Shown here piece by piece: positions 27,403 to 35,528 of a stretch of 42,133 bases of DNA (position 1 is its first letter; every line of letters starts with the position of its first letter). The notes under the pieces are model-generated. The model was not told the DNA's origin. It saw only the letters and a list, made by a program, of their open reading frames with translations, and searched no databases. The DNA comes from Turneriella parva (lineage in GTDB: Bacteria > Spirochaetota > Leptospiria > Turneriellales > Turneriellaceae), in assembly GCA_020719945.1 (NCBI GenBank), contig DYPL01000018.1, positions 1 to 42,133 on the forward strand, given 5' to 3'. The position numbers and the translations under genes were made by a program.

Positions 27403-29022
27403 ATGAGTAAACGCGAACACTGGTCTGGCCGCATTCTGTTTATTCTCGCGGCGGCGGGGTCGGCAATCGGCTTGGGTAACTTATGGAAATTTCCCTACAT
27501 ATCCTGGGCCAACGGCGGCGGCGTTTTCGTTCTGCTGTATATTTTTTTTATCATTCTGTTGGGGCTTCCCATCATGATCTCGGAAATTGCCATAGGCAAA
27601 GCCACAGGCACTGGATCGGCGGGAGCCTTTCGCGCTTTGGGAGGGCACAAAACACCGTTTCGTTTTGTTGGTTATCTGGGTGTAATAACCGCTCTTCTAC
27701 TGCTCAGCTATTACTCCGTTGTGGCAGGGTGGTCTCTGGAGTACACGGCCAAAGCAATCAGCCGCGACTTTGAAAGCATCCCGCCAGCAAAACTGGAGCA
27801 GCTTGCCCAAAGCGAAGCCGGTGCGCAGGCAATGAAAAACAAAGCACTAAAGCAGGAGATTGCATTTGCGACCGATTCCCAAAAAGAGGAAATTCTGCGC
27901 GATTCTGGATTGCTCCAGGCAAGCCTGCGAGAAGATGAAATGCAGACTTTCTTTCTCAACTCTGTGGAAAAAATTCCTGCCCTTTTATTAGAAAAGGGGA
28001 GAGGCGATAAGTGGGGAACCATATTCTTAAATAAAATTCAATCTTCGGGAGACTTTGTTGCATGGCAGCAGGAAGCTCTGAAACCCCTCCATTCGGATAC
28101 CATGTTTTCTGATTTTTTATCTGACAAAACAAAACTCATTGCATGGCACACCATCATCATGCTGATAACTATTCTCATTGTAGCCGGCGGAATCAAAGGC
28201 GGGATAGAGAATTCCATAAAAATTTTCATGCCACTGCTCTTTCTTATCATTGTATTTCTTACCATCAACTCTCTCCTGTTAGATAAAGAACAGGAAGGGC
28301 TGCGTTTTCTTTTATGGGGAGATCCATCCCGTTTTTCGGCAAAGTCTATTGTGGAAGCGCTGGGCCACGCGTTCTTTTCGCTTTCTGTGGGTATGGGAGT
28401 AATGATTACCTACGGATCTTATATGGGCCGTGGTAACCATGCCGTAAAAGATTCCATCTGGATTGTCAGTGCCGATACCTTCGTTTCCATCTCCGCCACA
28501 ATGATGATTTTCCCAATTATTTTCGTTTATAACATGCAGCCGACGAGTGGAGGAGCCGGCATTTTGTTTACTGCCCTGCCATTAGAGCTCGTAAAGTTTC
28601 CGGGACAAAGTCTATTCGTGTTTATTTTTTATATCCTGGTATTTATTGCCGCCATCACTTCTGCCATTTCACTTCTCGAAGTTGTCGTTACATATTTGAT
28701 AGACGAGAAAAGAATGAAGCGCTACCATGCCGCTCTTTCTGGCGGCATATTTATTTATCTTCTGGGTATTCCTTCCGCCTTGTGGATCTCTGGGTTCTTT
28801 ACGCGGCTCGATTTTCTTGTATCCAACGTTCTTTTGCCATTAGGGGGTTTACTGATCGCCATATTTGTCGGCTGGGTAGCGGAACAGAAAGCCATAGAAA
28901 AGGAATTTCACGCAAAGGGAATTCCCGCATGGACGTTTTCCGTGTATCGTTTTGTTTTGCGGATTATTACTCCCCTGTTGTTTGCCGCCGTCTTTGGCCA
29001 TTTATTGTTATCTGGTGTGTAA
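27403..29022 (+). CDS. NSS-family sodium-coupled symporter with enlarged loop
   Basis: The 539-residue polytopic protein is of the neurotransmitter:sodium symporter (SLC6/LeuT) family, which imports amino acids or related compounds with Na+. TM1 has the unwound Na+/substrate segment GSAIGLGNLWKFPY (19-32), and TM6 is reflected in GHAFFSLSVGMGVMITYGSY. Bacterial members are usually about 450 residues. Here the segment between TM3 and TM4 (about residues 115-245) is roughly 130 residues, mostly charged helix, about 90 longer than the LeuT loop. The substrate is not predictable. The gene follows a 376-bp gap and stands alone. Confidence 0.92.
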   Translation: MSKREHWSGRILFILAAAGSAIGLGNLWKFPYISWANGGGVFVLLYIFFIILLGLPIMISEIAIGKATGTGSAGAFRALGGHKTPFRFVGYLGVITALLLLSYYSVVAGWSLEYTAKAISRDFESIPPAKLEQLAQSEAGAQAMKNKALKQEIAFATDSQKEEILRDSGLLQASLREDEMQTFFLNSVEKIPALLLEKGRGDKWGTIFLNKIQSSGDFVAWQQEALKPLHSDTMFSDFLSDKTKLIAWHTIIMLITILIVAGGIKGGIENSIKIFMPLLFLIIVFLTINSLLLDKEQEGLRFLLWGDPSRFSAKSIVEALGHAFFSLSVGMGVMITYGSYMGRGNHAVKDSIWIVSADTFVSISATMMIFPIIFVYNMQPTSGGAGILFTALPLELVKFPGQSLFVFIFYILVFIAAITSAISLLEVVVTYLIDEKRMKRYHAALSGGIFIYLLGIPSALWISGFFTRLDFLVSNVLLPLGGLLIAIFVGWVAEQKAIEKEFHAKGIPAWTFSVYRFVLRIITPLLFAAVFGHLLLSGV

Positions 29023-29141
29023 AAATCCTAAAAGAAAGAAGAATAGAACATATTCACTACCAAATTCATTACCGTTTCAATACATTTAAGGATGCTAAGG
29101 TTGTATAAGGAAAATAAAATTTCATTGAAAAACGAAGCATA

Positions 29142-29170
29142 TTGACATTCCTCCTTTCATTCCATACATG
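29142..29170 (+). promoter_or_regulatory. Possible promoter of the SpoIIE-type gene
   Basis: TTGACA (29142-29147), 17 bp, then TACATG (29165-29170), which fits the -10 consensus poorly. It lies so close to the ATG at 29176 that the transcript would be nearly leaderless. Weak support. Confidence 0.25.
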
Positions 29171-29175
29171 GCAGC

Positions 29176-32100
29176 ATGGAGACATTTTTTCCAACATTTT
29201 TTTCTACGGGTGCGCTGATCGCCGCCATATTTTCTCTTTACCTTGGGCATCTTTTCTTTCGGATTCCAAACCGATCCCCTGCTTCTTTTCATTTCGCCAT
29301 GATATCATTTTCCATGGTGCTTTTGCACGGGACATACACCTTTGCCTCCATGTTCTTTCATCCCGTTATGGCCTGGAACAAGGTGCTCGCTATTGCCGCT
29401 GGATTGCTTGGAGGAATTCATGCCGCGCAAATGATTCTACACTTTCCGCAAAGAATAGATAATTTTTTCAGCCGGATAATGCCCAGAATTCAGTATGGAA
29501 TTGCATTCCTGCTTGTTATTTTGTTTGCAGTTTCCGCCTGGAACAGCGACAAACGATTCATCTTTGACGGACATTCATGGGATTATAATGCAGGCGCTAT
29601 TTACCAGATTACAAGCATAGTGATTTTACTATTCTTTGTGATCGGTTATATTATCGGTTATATAAAAGCCTTTAATGCAACTGGGAATCTTAGAACTATT
29701 TTAATAATATTAACAACTTCGTATATGCTGTTCACCTTTGTACCTGGCATTCTCAACATGCTCAGCCGCTACGGAATCGTCAACCGTGAAACCTTTCTTG
29801 TGAACACTGTCATCCTGAATCTGGCTGGGTTCTTTTTCGTGAGTCTAATATTTATCAACAATCTCCGGGAAAAATCTTCTCTGCTGCATAAAATTGTCAG
29901 CATTTCCATGCTCACTGTACTTGTAATAATACAGGCGTTCAGTTATTTCTGGCTCAAAGACCAGGACATTTCCTTTACAAGAATTTATGCAATGAAAGCT
30001 CTGACAGGGGACGCAAACGCGACCGTCTGCCGGTATGCAGAAGCACTTTCCTGCTCCGGTTTGACTGACATAACACCGGACAGCCATTTGCACAAATCCT
30101 TAGAACGCGATATGGCCGGGCTGGTTCTGCTGCAAACCCTGTCGGAGAACAAAACTCCAGCGCAATCCATGTTTACACCGGAAACTTTGGCAGGGATGGC
30201 TGCAAAGCAACTTCTTACCTCTCATTCACCACGTGAAGCATTTGATAAAATTCTGGAGATCAACAAAAAGCTATTTGCCCTGCGCGAAAAAGCATACTCT
30301 CTGAAGCAATCCAGAGATACTCAAAAACTTCTGAAAATTTTTCAGTCCCCTTTGTTTCCGGTAGAACTCCAGAGGGCCCTGAAGGAGTCTGTTTCCAGAG
30401 ATGGAGACTATTCTACTGTCTGGGAGGAAACCGTTCTAATGCTGTCACCCATTTCACTTCCCAACGAACGAACGTTTCGAGGAGAGACATTTCTTTCTCC
30501 CAAGAATTCTAATACGTCCATAGATTTTTTTGTATCTTTCCGAAATGCTAAGAATGGTGTATGGGAAGAAACTCTCTTTCCGTATATTGAATATCGGTCT
30601 TATATGGCGCGCAGTGCGGGGTTGCTGACCGCCATGATTCTAATTGTATCTGTATTACTCATTTTCAGTTTTCGATTTTTCTTTTTAGGAACCCTTATTC
30701 GCCCTCTCGAAAAAGTGATCAATGGAGTAAAAAATGTAAACGATGGATTATTAACGACCAGATTGAAAGTGGATGTGGAAGATGAAATTGGATTCCTAGC
30801 GCATTCTTTCAACAATATGACAAAGACAATTCAATCTGCCCGTAAAGAACTGAAAGAATATGCGGAGACTCTGGAAGACAAAGTAAATGAACGAACGAAA
30901 GAATTAAACGATACTCTGACCAATGTGGAGAAACTGAAAAACCAGCAGGACGGAGATTATTTTCTCACGACTCTTCTGCTTACTCCCCTATCCCAGAACC
31001 GCGTGGAAAGCCCAAATAATTCCGTATCCTTTTTCATGAAACAGAAAAAACAATTCACCTTTCAAAAATGGAAGCGGGATATTGGAGGAGATTTTTGTAG
31101 TGCCGTACCTATTTATCTAAATGAACGGGAGTACCACGTAATTGTAAATGCAGATGCTATGGGCAAATCAATGCAGGGTGCCGGTGGAGCTCTCGTCTTT
31201 GGTTCTGTGCTACATTCCATTATTGAACGCACTCATCTATCCCCCAACGTTCAAAAACAGACACCCGAGCGATGGATAAAGAATACCTTTGTAGAATTAC
31301 ACCGCGTGTTTGCCAGCTTTGAAGCTTCCATGCTCGTTTCACTCGTCTTGTCCCTGTTAGACGATGAAACAGGTATTCTGTATTTTATTAGCGCAGAACA
31401 CCCTCGCAATATTCTGCTGCGCGATGGAAAGGCATCATTCATTGAAGACATAGAAATTGTCTTTAGAAAATTAGGTACGCCTGACGCAAACAGCCAACTT
31501 TCCATATCCATTTTTCAAATGCAGCAGGGAGATATTATTCTTTTCGGCTCTGATGGGAGAGATGATGTTCTATTAGAAGATGAAAAGGGCAGCCATATCA
31601 ATGAAGACGAAAATCAAATTTTGCGAATTGTCGAAAAAGCTGCCGGGAATACAGATGCAATCTATGAGCTCCTCGTATCAAATGCGGAACTCATTGATGA
31701 TATTTCTCTGGTGCGGATACACCGAATAGCTCCGTCTCCCCTCGAGAAGAATCAATTGGCTAATAAAAGTGCGGAGATTCTCTCTGAAGCTGCATCGCTG
31801 CGGCGCGCCCATAAACCGGAAGAAGCGATTACAATGCTGCATGAAATGTTTCAGCACTTTACCGAAGCGGAAGAATCTGAGCTAAGGCGAGAGTTGATTC
31901 GCTCTCTGTTGCTGGTCCACCGTTACACCGATTTGTTGCCCTTGGCCAAACAGAATTTTCTGGCGAATCCTTCGGATTCTGAACTCCTTTACATTCTCTC
32001 GTATGCCAGCAAAAAAACCGGCGATCTCGAAGAAGCCGCGCATTACGGAGAACGGCTGCGGTTGCGCGATCCCAATCATGTTAAGAACCTGTTGAATCTC

Positions 32101-32238
32101 AGCGAAATCCATTTAAAGCGCAAAAACTATGTACGATCCAGCGAACTGCTCGAAGAAGCGCGCGAAATAAACCCTACTGCACGGCAGATAGAAAAACTAG
32201 AAAAAGCCTTGAAAAAGCTGGCTGCAAACAGGGAGTAG
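29176..32238 (+). CDS. Membrane sensor SpoIIE-type phosphatase with HAMP and TPR
   Basis: A 1020-residue signalling protein. The N-terminal third contains about eight hydrophobic helices (residues ~5-265). A ~210-residue extracytoplasmic stretch and another membrane helix (~480-503) follow. A HAMP linker spans about 505-555 (IRPLEKVINGVKNVNDGLLT, DEIGFLAHSFNNM), with a coiled coil to ~600. The PP2C-like SpoIIE phosphatase domain spans ~625-845 with metal-binding motifs DIGGDF, NADAMGKSMQGAG, FGSDGRDDV and LIDDISLV. A TPR tail covers ~870-1015 (AAHYGERLRLRDPNHVKNLL). It probably dephosphorylates a Ser/Thr-phosphorylated partner, such as an anti-sigma antagonist, when an envelope signal is sensed. 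No such partner is encoded nearby. A KdsC-like gene starts 4 bases later. Confidence 0.9.
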   Translation: METFFPTFFSTGALIAAIFSLYLGHLFFRIPNRSPASFHFAMISFSMVLLHGTYTFASMFFHPVMAWNKVLAIAAGLLGGIHAAQMILHFPQRIDNFFSRIMPRIQYGIAFLLVILFAVSAWNSDKRFIFDGHSWDYNAGAIYQITSIVILLFFVIGYIIGYIKAFNATGNLRTILIILTTSYMLFTFVPGILNMLSRYGIVNRETFLVNTVILNLAGFFFVSLIFINNLREKSSLLHKIVSISMLTVLVIIQAFSYFWLKDQDISFTRIYAMKALTGDANATVCRYAEALSCSGLTDITPDSHLHKSLERDMAGLVLLQTLSENKTPAQSMFTPETLAGMAAKQLLTSHSPREAFDKILEINKKLFALREKAYSLKQSRDTQKLLKIFQSPLFPVELQRALKESVSRDGDYSTVWEETVLMLSPISLPNERTFRGETFLSPKNSNTSIDFFVSFRNAKNGVWEETLFPYIEYRSYMARSAGLLTAMILIVSVLLIFSFRFFFLGTLIRPLEKVINGVKNVNDGLLTTRLKVDVEDEIGFLAHSFNNMTKTIQSARKELKEYAETLEDKVNERTKELNDTLTNVEKLKNQQDGDYFLTTLLLTPLSQNRVESPNNSVSFFMKQKKQFTFQKWKRDIGGDFCSAVPIYLNEREYHVIVNADAMGKSMQGAGGALVFGSVLHSIIERTHLSPNVQKQTPERWIKNTFVELHRVFASFEASMLVSLVLSLLDDETGILYFISAEHPRNILLRDGKASFIEDIEIVFRKLGTPDANSQLSISIFQMQQGDIILFGSDGRDDVLLEDEKGSHINEDENQILRIVEKAAGNTDAIYELLVSNAELIDDISLVRIHRIAPSPLEKNQLANKSAEILSEAASLRRAHKPEEAITMLHEMFQHFTEAEESELRRELIRSLLLVHRYTDLLPLAKQNFLANPSDSELLYILSYASKKTGDLEEAAHYGERLRLRDPNHVKNLLNLSEIHLKRKNYVRSSELLEEAREINPTARQIEKLEKALKKLAANRE

Positions 32239-32241
32239 CCC

Positions 32242-32772
32242 ATGCTGGAATGGGAAGCTCATAAAAATATTTTTGAGAAAATAATAAAAGTAAAACTGTT
32301 GCTGACAGATAATGACGGCGTGCTGACCGATGGAACTGCCCTGTACAGCAAGCATGGCGAAGAGATGAAACGATACAGCCTTCGCGACGGAATGGGTATT
32401 GAGCGCCTCCGCGAAATTCTCGGCATGGAAACTGGAATTATCACCAAAGAAAGTTCGCAGATTATTTTGTCTCGTGCTCAAAAATTAAAATTGAAGCATG
32501 TATATGCGGGAATCAATGACAAGCTCACCAAGCTTAAAGAAATTCTGGAGCAGGAAAATCTGTTACCAGAAAACATAGCGTATATTGGCGACGACGTTAA
32601 CGATCTGGAAGTGCTGGAATTCGTTGGTTTTTCCGCTTCGCCTGCTGATGGCATGGAGCAGGTTAAAATGCTCGTCGATTATGTGACCACGCGGCGCGGC
32701 GGAGACGGTGCACTTCGCGAACTCATTGAATTGATTCTCTTTGTACACCGCGCGCAGGGCAACAACGGGTAA
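32242..32772 (+). CDS. kdsC: KdsC-like HAD phosphatase (KDO-8-P or related sugar acid)
   Basis: This HAD-superfamily phosphatase of 176 residues is close to KdsC, which dephosphorylates KDO 8-phosphate for lipopolysaccharide. The nucleophile motif is LLLTDNDGVLTDG (D23 and D25) and the family block KRYSLRDGMGIERLREILGM follows. The Lys loop lies near KHVYAGINDKLTKLKEIL, and the final Asp motif is AYIGDDVNDLEVL. Some homologues act on phosphates of nonulosonic acids, so the substrate is only likely. It starts 4 bases after the SpoIIE-type stop and is probably in that operon, with no clear functional link. Confidence 0.85.
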   Translation: MLEWEAHKNIFEKIIKVKLLLTDNDGVLTDGTALYSKHGEEMKRYSLRDGMGIERLREILGMETGIITKESSQIILSRAQKLKLKHVYAGINDKLTKLKEILEQENLLPENIAYIGDDVNDLEVLEFVGFSASPADGMEQVKMLVDYVTTRRGGDGALRELIELILFVHRAQGNNG

Positions 32773-32813
32773 GGCGCCAAAAAATTCCCTTTCCCGGTTG
32801 TGTCGTTTAACGG

Positions 32814-34046
32814 TTAGTCGTCTTCTGTTCCGGCAGCAATTTCGGCAACCATTGGTACGGACTCCACTCCTTTAAGCTTTCGCTGGATAGCGCGCGTCCG
32901 TTTACCCATCACATCTTCAATACCACTCAATCCATTTTCAATATTCTTTTTAGCTTTTTCTAGCATTCCACCGAATGTCTCAAATTCTGTCTTTACTTCA
33001 CCCAGAATTTTCCAGACTTCGCTGCTGCGCTTTTCAATGGCCAGAGTTTTGAATCCCATTTGCAGACTGTTTAGAATGACTGCAAGAGTGGTTGGACCAG
33101 TGACAATAATTTTGTAGTTTTTCTGGAGATCTTCGAGAAGCGATGCCTTGCGAACAATTTCTGCATACATGCCCTCGAACGGTAAAAACATGATTCCAAA
33201 ATCTGTTGTATTGGGCGGATCGATATATTTGTCGCTAATATCTTTGGCCATTTTTTTTACTGCCGCCTCGAGGTTTTTCTGGGCGGATGCAATTTCCTGG
33301 AGATCCCCTTCTTCGTATGCATTCTGCACCGCCTCGTAGTAATCGCGCGGAAATTTAGCGTCGATAGGCAGGTACACGGTTCCGTTGTTTTCCCGCCCCG
33401 GCAATTTAATTGCAAATTCAACCGTATCAGAAGAGCCCACCTTTGTTTTTACATTCGCCTGGTACTGCTCCGGGGCAAGAATTTGTTCGAGCAGCATGGA
33501 AAGCTGTATTTCGCCAAAGCCGCCGCGCATTTTCACATTGCTTAGTACTTTTTTGAGGCCGCCTACATCGCTTGCAAGATTTTTCATTTCTCCAAGTCCT
33601 TCCTGAACGGCCTGCAATTGTTTTCCTACGGTTTCAAAGGATTGGCTTAAACGATCGTTTATTGATTTTTGCAATTTTTCATCGACCGTACGCCGCATTT
33701 CTTCGAGCTGTACATGGTTATCTTCGCGAATATTTTTTAACTGTTTTTCTACTGTTTCGCGCAATTCCGCAGCATTAGCAGAAAATCGGTTCGTGGAGAG
33801 CTCAAGGGAACGGGCAAGTTCTTCGCGCGCACTTTTAGCGTTTTCGTTTACTTCTGAGCGATTGCGGGAAAATTCATCTCCCACATTTTTTCTAATCTGC
33901 TCAATGACAGTATTGGACTCAGAAATCTTAGTCTCCATTTTTTGAAGAACGTCGCGAACAGGATCTGATTTTCGCAGCAGCAGTACTAATAGGGTTGCTA
34001 TCATAAGAAGCAGGTTAATAGAAAGCAGAATGATTTCGGTATTCAT
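32814..34046 (-). CDS. rmuC: RmuC-family protein
   Basis: A 410-residue protein of the RmuC family, which is linked to DNA recombination and limits inversions at short inverted repeats. An N-terminal membrane anchor (IILLSINLLLMIATLLVLLL) is followed by a long coiled coil (~35-160). The conserved nuclease-like core has GGFGEIQLSMLLEQILAPEQ, LPIDAKFPRDYYEAVQNAYE, TDFGIMFLPFEGMYAEIV and IIVTGPTTLAVILNSLQMGF. It is transcribed toward the KdsC-like gene. Repeat copy R4 starts about 25 bp upstream of its start codon. Confidence 0.92.
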   Translation of the reverse strand: MNTEIILLSINLLLMIATLLVLLLRKSDPVRDVLQKMETKISESNTVIEQIRKNVGDEFSRNRSEVNENAKSAREELARSLELSTNRFSANAAELRETVEKQLKNIREDNHVQLEEMRRTVDEKLQKSINDRLSQSFETVGKQLQAVQEGLGEMKNLASDVGGLKKVLSNVKMRGGFGEIQLSMLLEQILAPEQYQANVKTKVGSSDTVEFAIKLPGRENNGTVYLPIDAKFPRDYYEAVQNAYEEGDLQEIASAQKNLEAAVKKMAKDISDKYIDPPNTTDFGIMFLPFEGMYAEIVRKASLLEDLQKNYKIIVTGPTTLAVILNSLQMGFKTLAIEKRSSEVWKILGEVKTEFETFGGMLEKAKKNIENGLSGIEDVMGKRTRAIQRKLKGVESVPMVAEIAAGTEDD

Positions 34047-34069
34047 GGTATCTCCTTAAATGTATTTTA

Positions 34070-34123
34070 AAGTAAGGCCGGTTCGCGTAACGGCGAAGTG
34101 AGCAGAAGGCAAACTTTTCAGAG
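34070..34123 (-). repeat. Dispersed repeat copy R4
   Basis: On the minus strand it reads CTCTGAAAAGTTTGCC, then a GC-rich stretch (CTGCTCACTTCGCCG, CGCGAACCGG) and CCTTACTTTA. This follows the order of R3 with a short internal deletion. It lies between the 34118 gene and rmuC, and contains the stop codon of the former. Confidence 0.65.
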
Positions 34124-34360
34124 CTCGCTTTTCTGGCCCTCAAAAAAACGATCCAGTTTGTCTCCAGAAAGTTCTTTGAGCGTATGCTCCTGAAATTCGA
34201 GGTACGAAATCCACTGGTACAGCCTGCGCACTCTCTCTCCTTTTTGGTCGTCTGGCACGGCTTGGATTTCGGCTGTGCGGACTTCGATTTCGTTGCGAGC
34301 ATAGTCCATGGTCTGCTCTACAAAACGGCGAACAATGGCTTTTTGCAACTCGATTTCCAC
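34118..34360 (-). CDS. Small helical protein of unknown function
   Basis: This encodes 80 residues from GTG 34360. It is rich in charged residues and predicted mostly helical, for example IVRRFVEQTMDYARNEIEVR and RVRRLYQWISYLEFQEHTLK. It has no membrane segment or known motif. The stop codon lies inside repeat R4 (CTC-TGA), as with the small gene at 3364. It precedes rmuC on the same strand, separated by R4. The composition and helix spacing look like a real protein. Function unknown. Confidence 0.6.
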   Translation of the reverse strand: MEIELQKAIVRRFVEQTMDYARNEIEVRTAEIQAVPDDQKGERVRRLYQWISYLEFQEHTLKELSGDKLDRFFEGQKSEL

Positions 34361-34436
34361 CGTTTCGCTTTTCTATTTTTTTATTCTTCTGTCTACTTTT
34401 TTTTTGACAGCATGCATCGAGACGCAAAATTACCCG

Positions 34437-34601
34437 ATGGAACAGAAAACCCAGCAGACTTTTCATCGCTGCCAGAAATGCGGAAAAATTGTCGAGAAGG
34501 TCTACCAGCTCGGTTACTGTTACCAATGCCTGTCTGAATCTTTTAAGCCACTGCGCATCATTATTAACGAATCGCATGCTGGCTCTACTCCCAAAGCCTG
34601 A
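34437..34601 (+). CDS. Small zinc-ribbon peptide
   Basis: A 54-residue protein from ATG 34437 with two CxxC pairs, CQKCGKIVEKVYQLGYCYQC, the pattern of a small zinc ribbon. No further domain is present. The frame continues upstream to 34308, but that part has low-complexity hydrophobic sequence and overlaps the divergent minus-strand gene, so the short form is preferred. The start has no good ribosome site. A role in nucleic-acid or protein binding is generic for such ribbons. Confidence 0.55.
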   Translation: MEQKTQQTFHRCQKCGKIVEKVYQLGYCYQCLSESFKPLRIIINESHAGSTPKA

Positions 34602-34618
34602 ACATGAGCTATAGAAAT

Positions 34619-34635
34619 GAACTTTTCAGGTTACC
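34619..34635 (+). repeat. Fragment of the dispersed repeat (R5)
   Basis: GAACTTTTCAGGTTACC resembles the core of R2/R3 (ACTTTTTCAGA, then TTACC or TTACT) with short deletions. It lies between the zinc-ribbon gene and the kinase gene. Short, so chance resemblance is possible. Confidence 0.35.
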
Positions 34636-34696
34636 CTTGCGATGCATATAGAGAGCATTAAAAATTATTTCAACGTTTTAATAGATAGAGTATCCC

Positions 34697-35500
34697 ATGA
34701 ATTATTTTGACGCATATACCGGTTCCATTGTTTCGTACAGATCGCTGCATGGAGGAGACATTAACGAGGTGTATCACCTGAAAACCCAAAAAGGAGAATT
34801 CGTCATCAAAAAGAACCAAAAGCAATATACTGGAATGTTCCAATCGGAAGCCCACGGACTTTTCACTCTCCGATCTGCCGGTCTTCCCGTTCCGGATGTA
34901 ATTGCCATTTCTGAGAGCGCAATTTTGATGCCGTATTATCCGCCGGGCAGTCCCGACATGGCAGAAGCCGGAAGACAGATTGCGACATTGCACTCTACTC
35001 AATATGAAACAGCTGGCTTAGAAAAAGACAATTATATTGGAACTCTTCCTCAGATAAACACACCAGTAGCCAACTTCGGGGATTTTTACAGAGTGCATCG
35101 CCTGGAAGCCCAGCTCAATCTTTTGCGTTTGTCCGTTGACCAAAGGAGAAAATGGGACAGTCTGTTAAACCGGGTTGGCGAGATCACTGCCCATGTAGAA
35201 AAGACCTCTCTCCTGCATGGTGACCTCTGGAGCGGAAATCTGTACCATGCTCAATCGGGGCCCCTCTTCATTGATCCCGCTGCCTACCGTGGCGATCCCC
35301 TTGCCGAGCTGGCCTTTACTGAATTATTCGGAGGCTTTGGTTCTGCCTTCTATTCTGCCTACAGAGAGGTTCTTCCCATTTCTGCTGCCTATACAGAAGT
35401 CAAAAGTTTTTATCAGATTTATCCACTTCTCGTTCATGCCAATTTGTTCGGGGGCGGGTATTACCATTCAGCTTTTGCGGCTGCTAAAGAATATATGTAA
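34697..35500 (+). CDS. Fructosamine/ketosamine kinase-like protein
   Basis: A 267-residue kinase of the APH/fructosamine-3-kinase superfamily. The ATP-side lysine is in FVIKKNQK (K38/K39) with a following Glu in FQSEAHGL. The catalytic loop is LLHGDLWSGN (172-181) and the metal-binding motif is FIDPAAYRGDP (191-201). LAELAFTELFGGF is diagnostic of the FN3K group. These enzymes phosphorylate sugars bound to amines, helping to remove glycation damage. The HAD/heptose gene follows after 28 bp and probably shares the transcript. Confidence 0.88.
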   Translation: MNYFDAYTGSIVSYRSLHGGDINEVYHLKTQKGEFVIKKNQKQYTGMFQSEAHGLFTLRSAGLPVPDVIAISESAILMPYYPPGSPDMAEAGRQIATLHSTQYETAGLEKDNYIGTLPQINTPVANFGDFYRVHRLEAQLNLLRLSVDQRRKWDSLLNRVGEITAHVEKTSLLHGDLWSGNLYHAQSGPLFIDPAAYRGDPLAELAFTELFGGFGSAFYSAYREVLPISAAYTEVKSFYQIYPLLVHANLFGGGYYHSAFAAAKEYM

Positions 35501-35528
35501 ACGCCTAAACATGGAAAGGAGAAGCAAT

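Noticed and set aside
27202-27420. 72-codon minus-strand frame before the transporter
   Set aside because: It is Arg- and Cys-rich with no plausible domain and overlaps the NSS start; no initiation signal is present.
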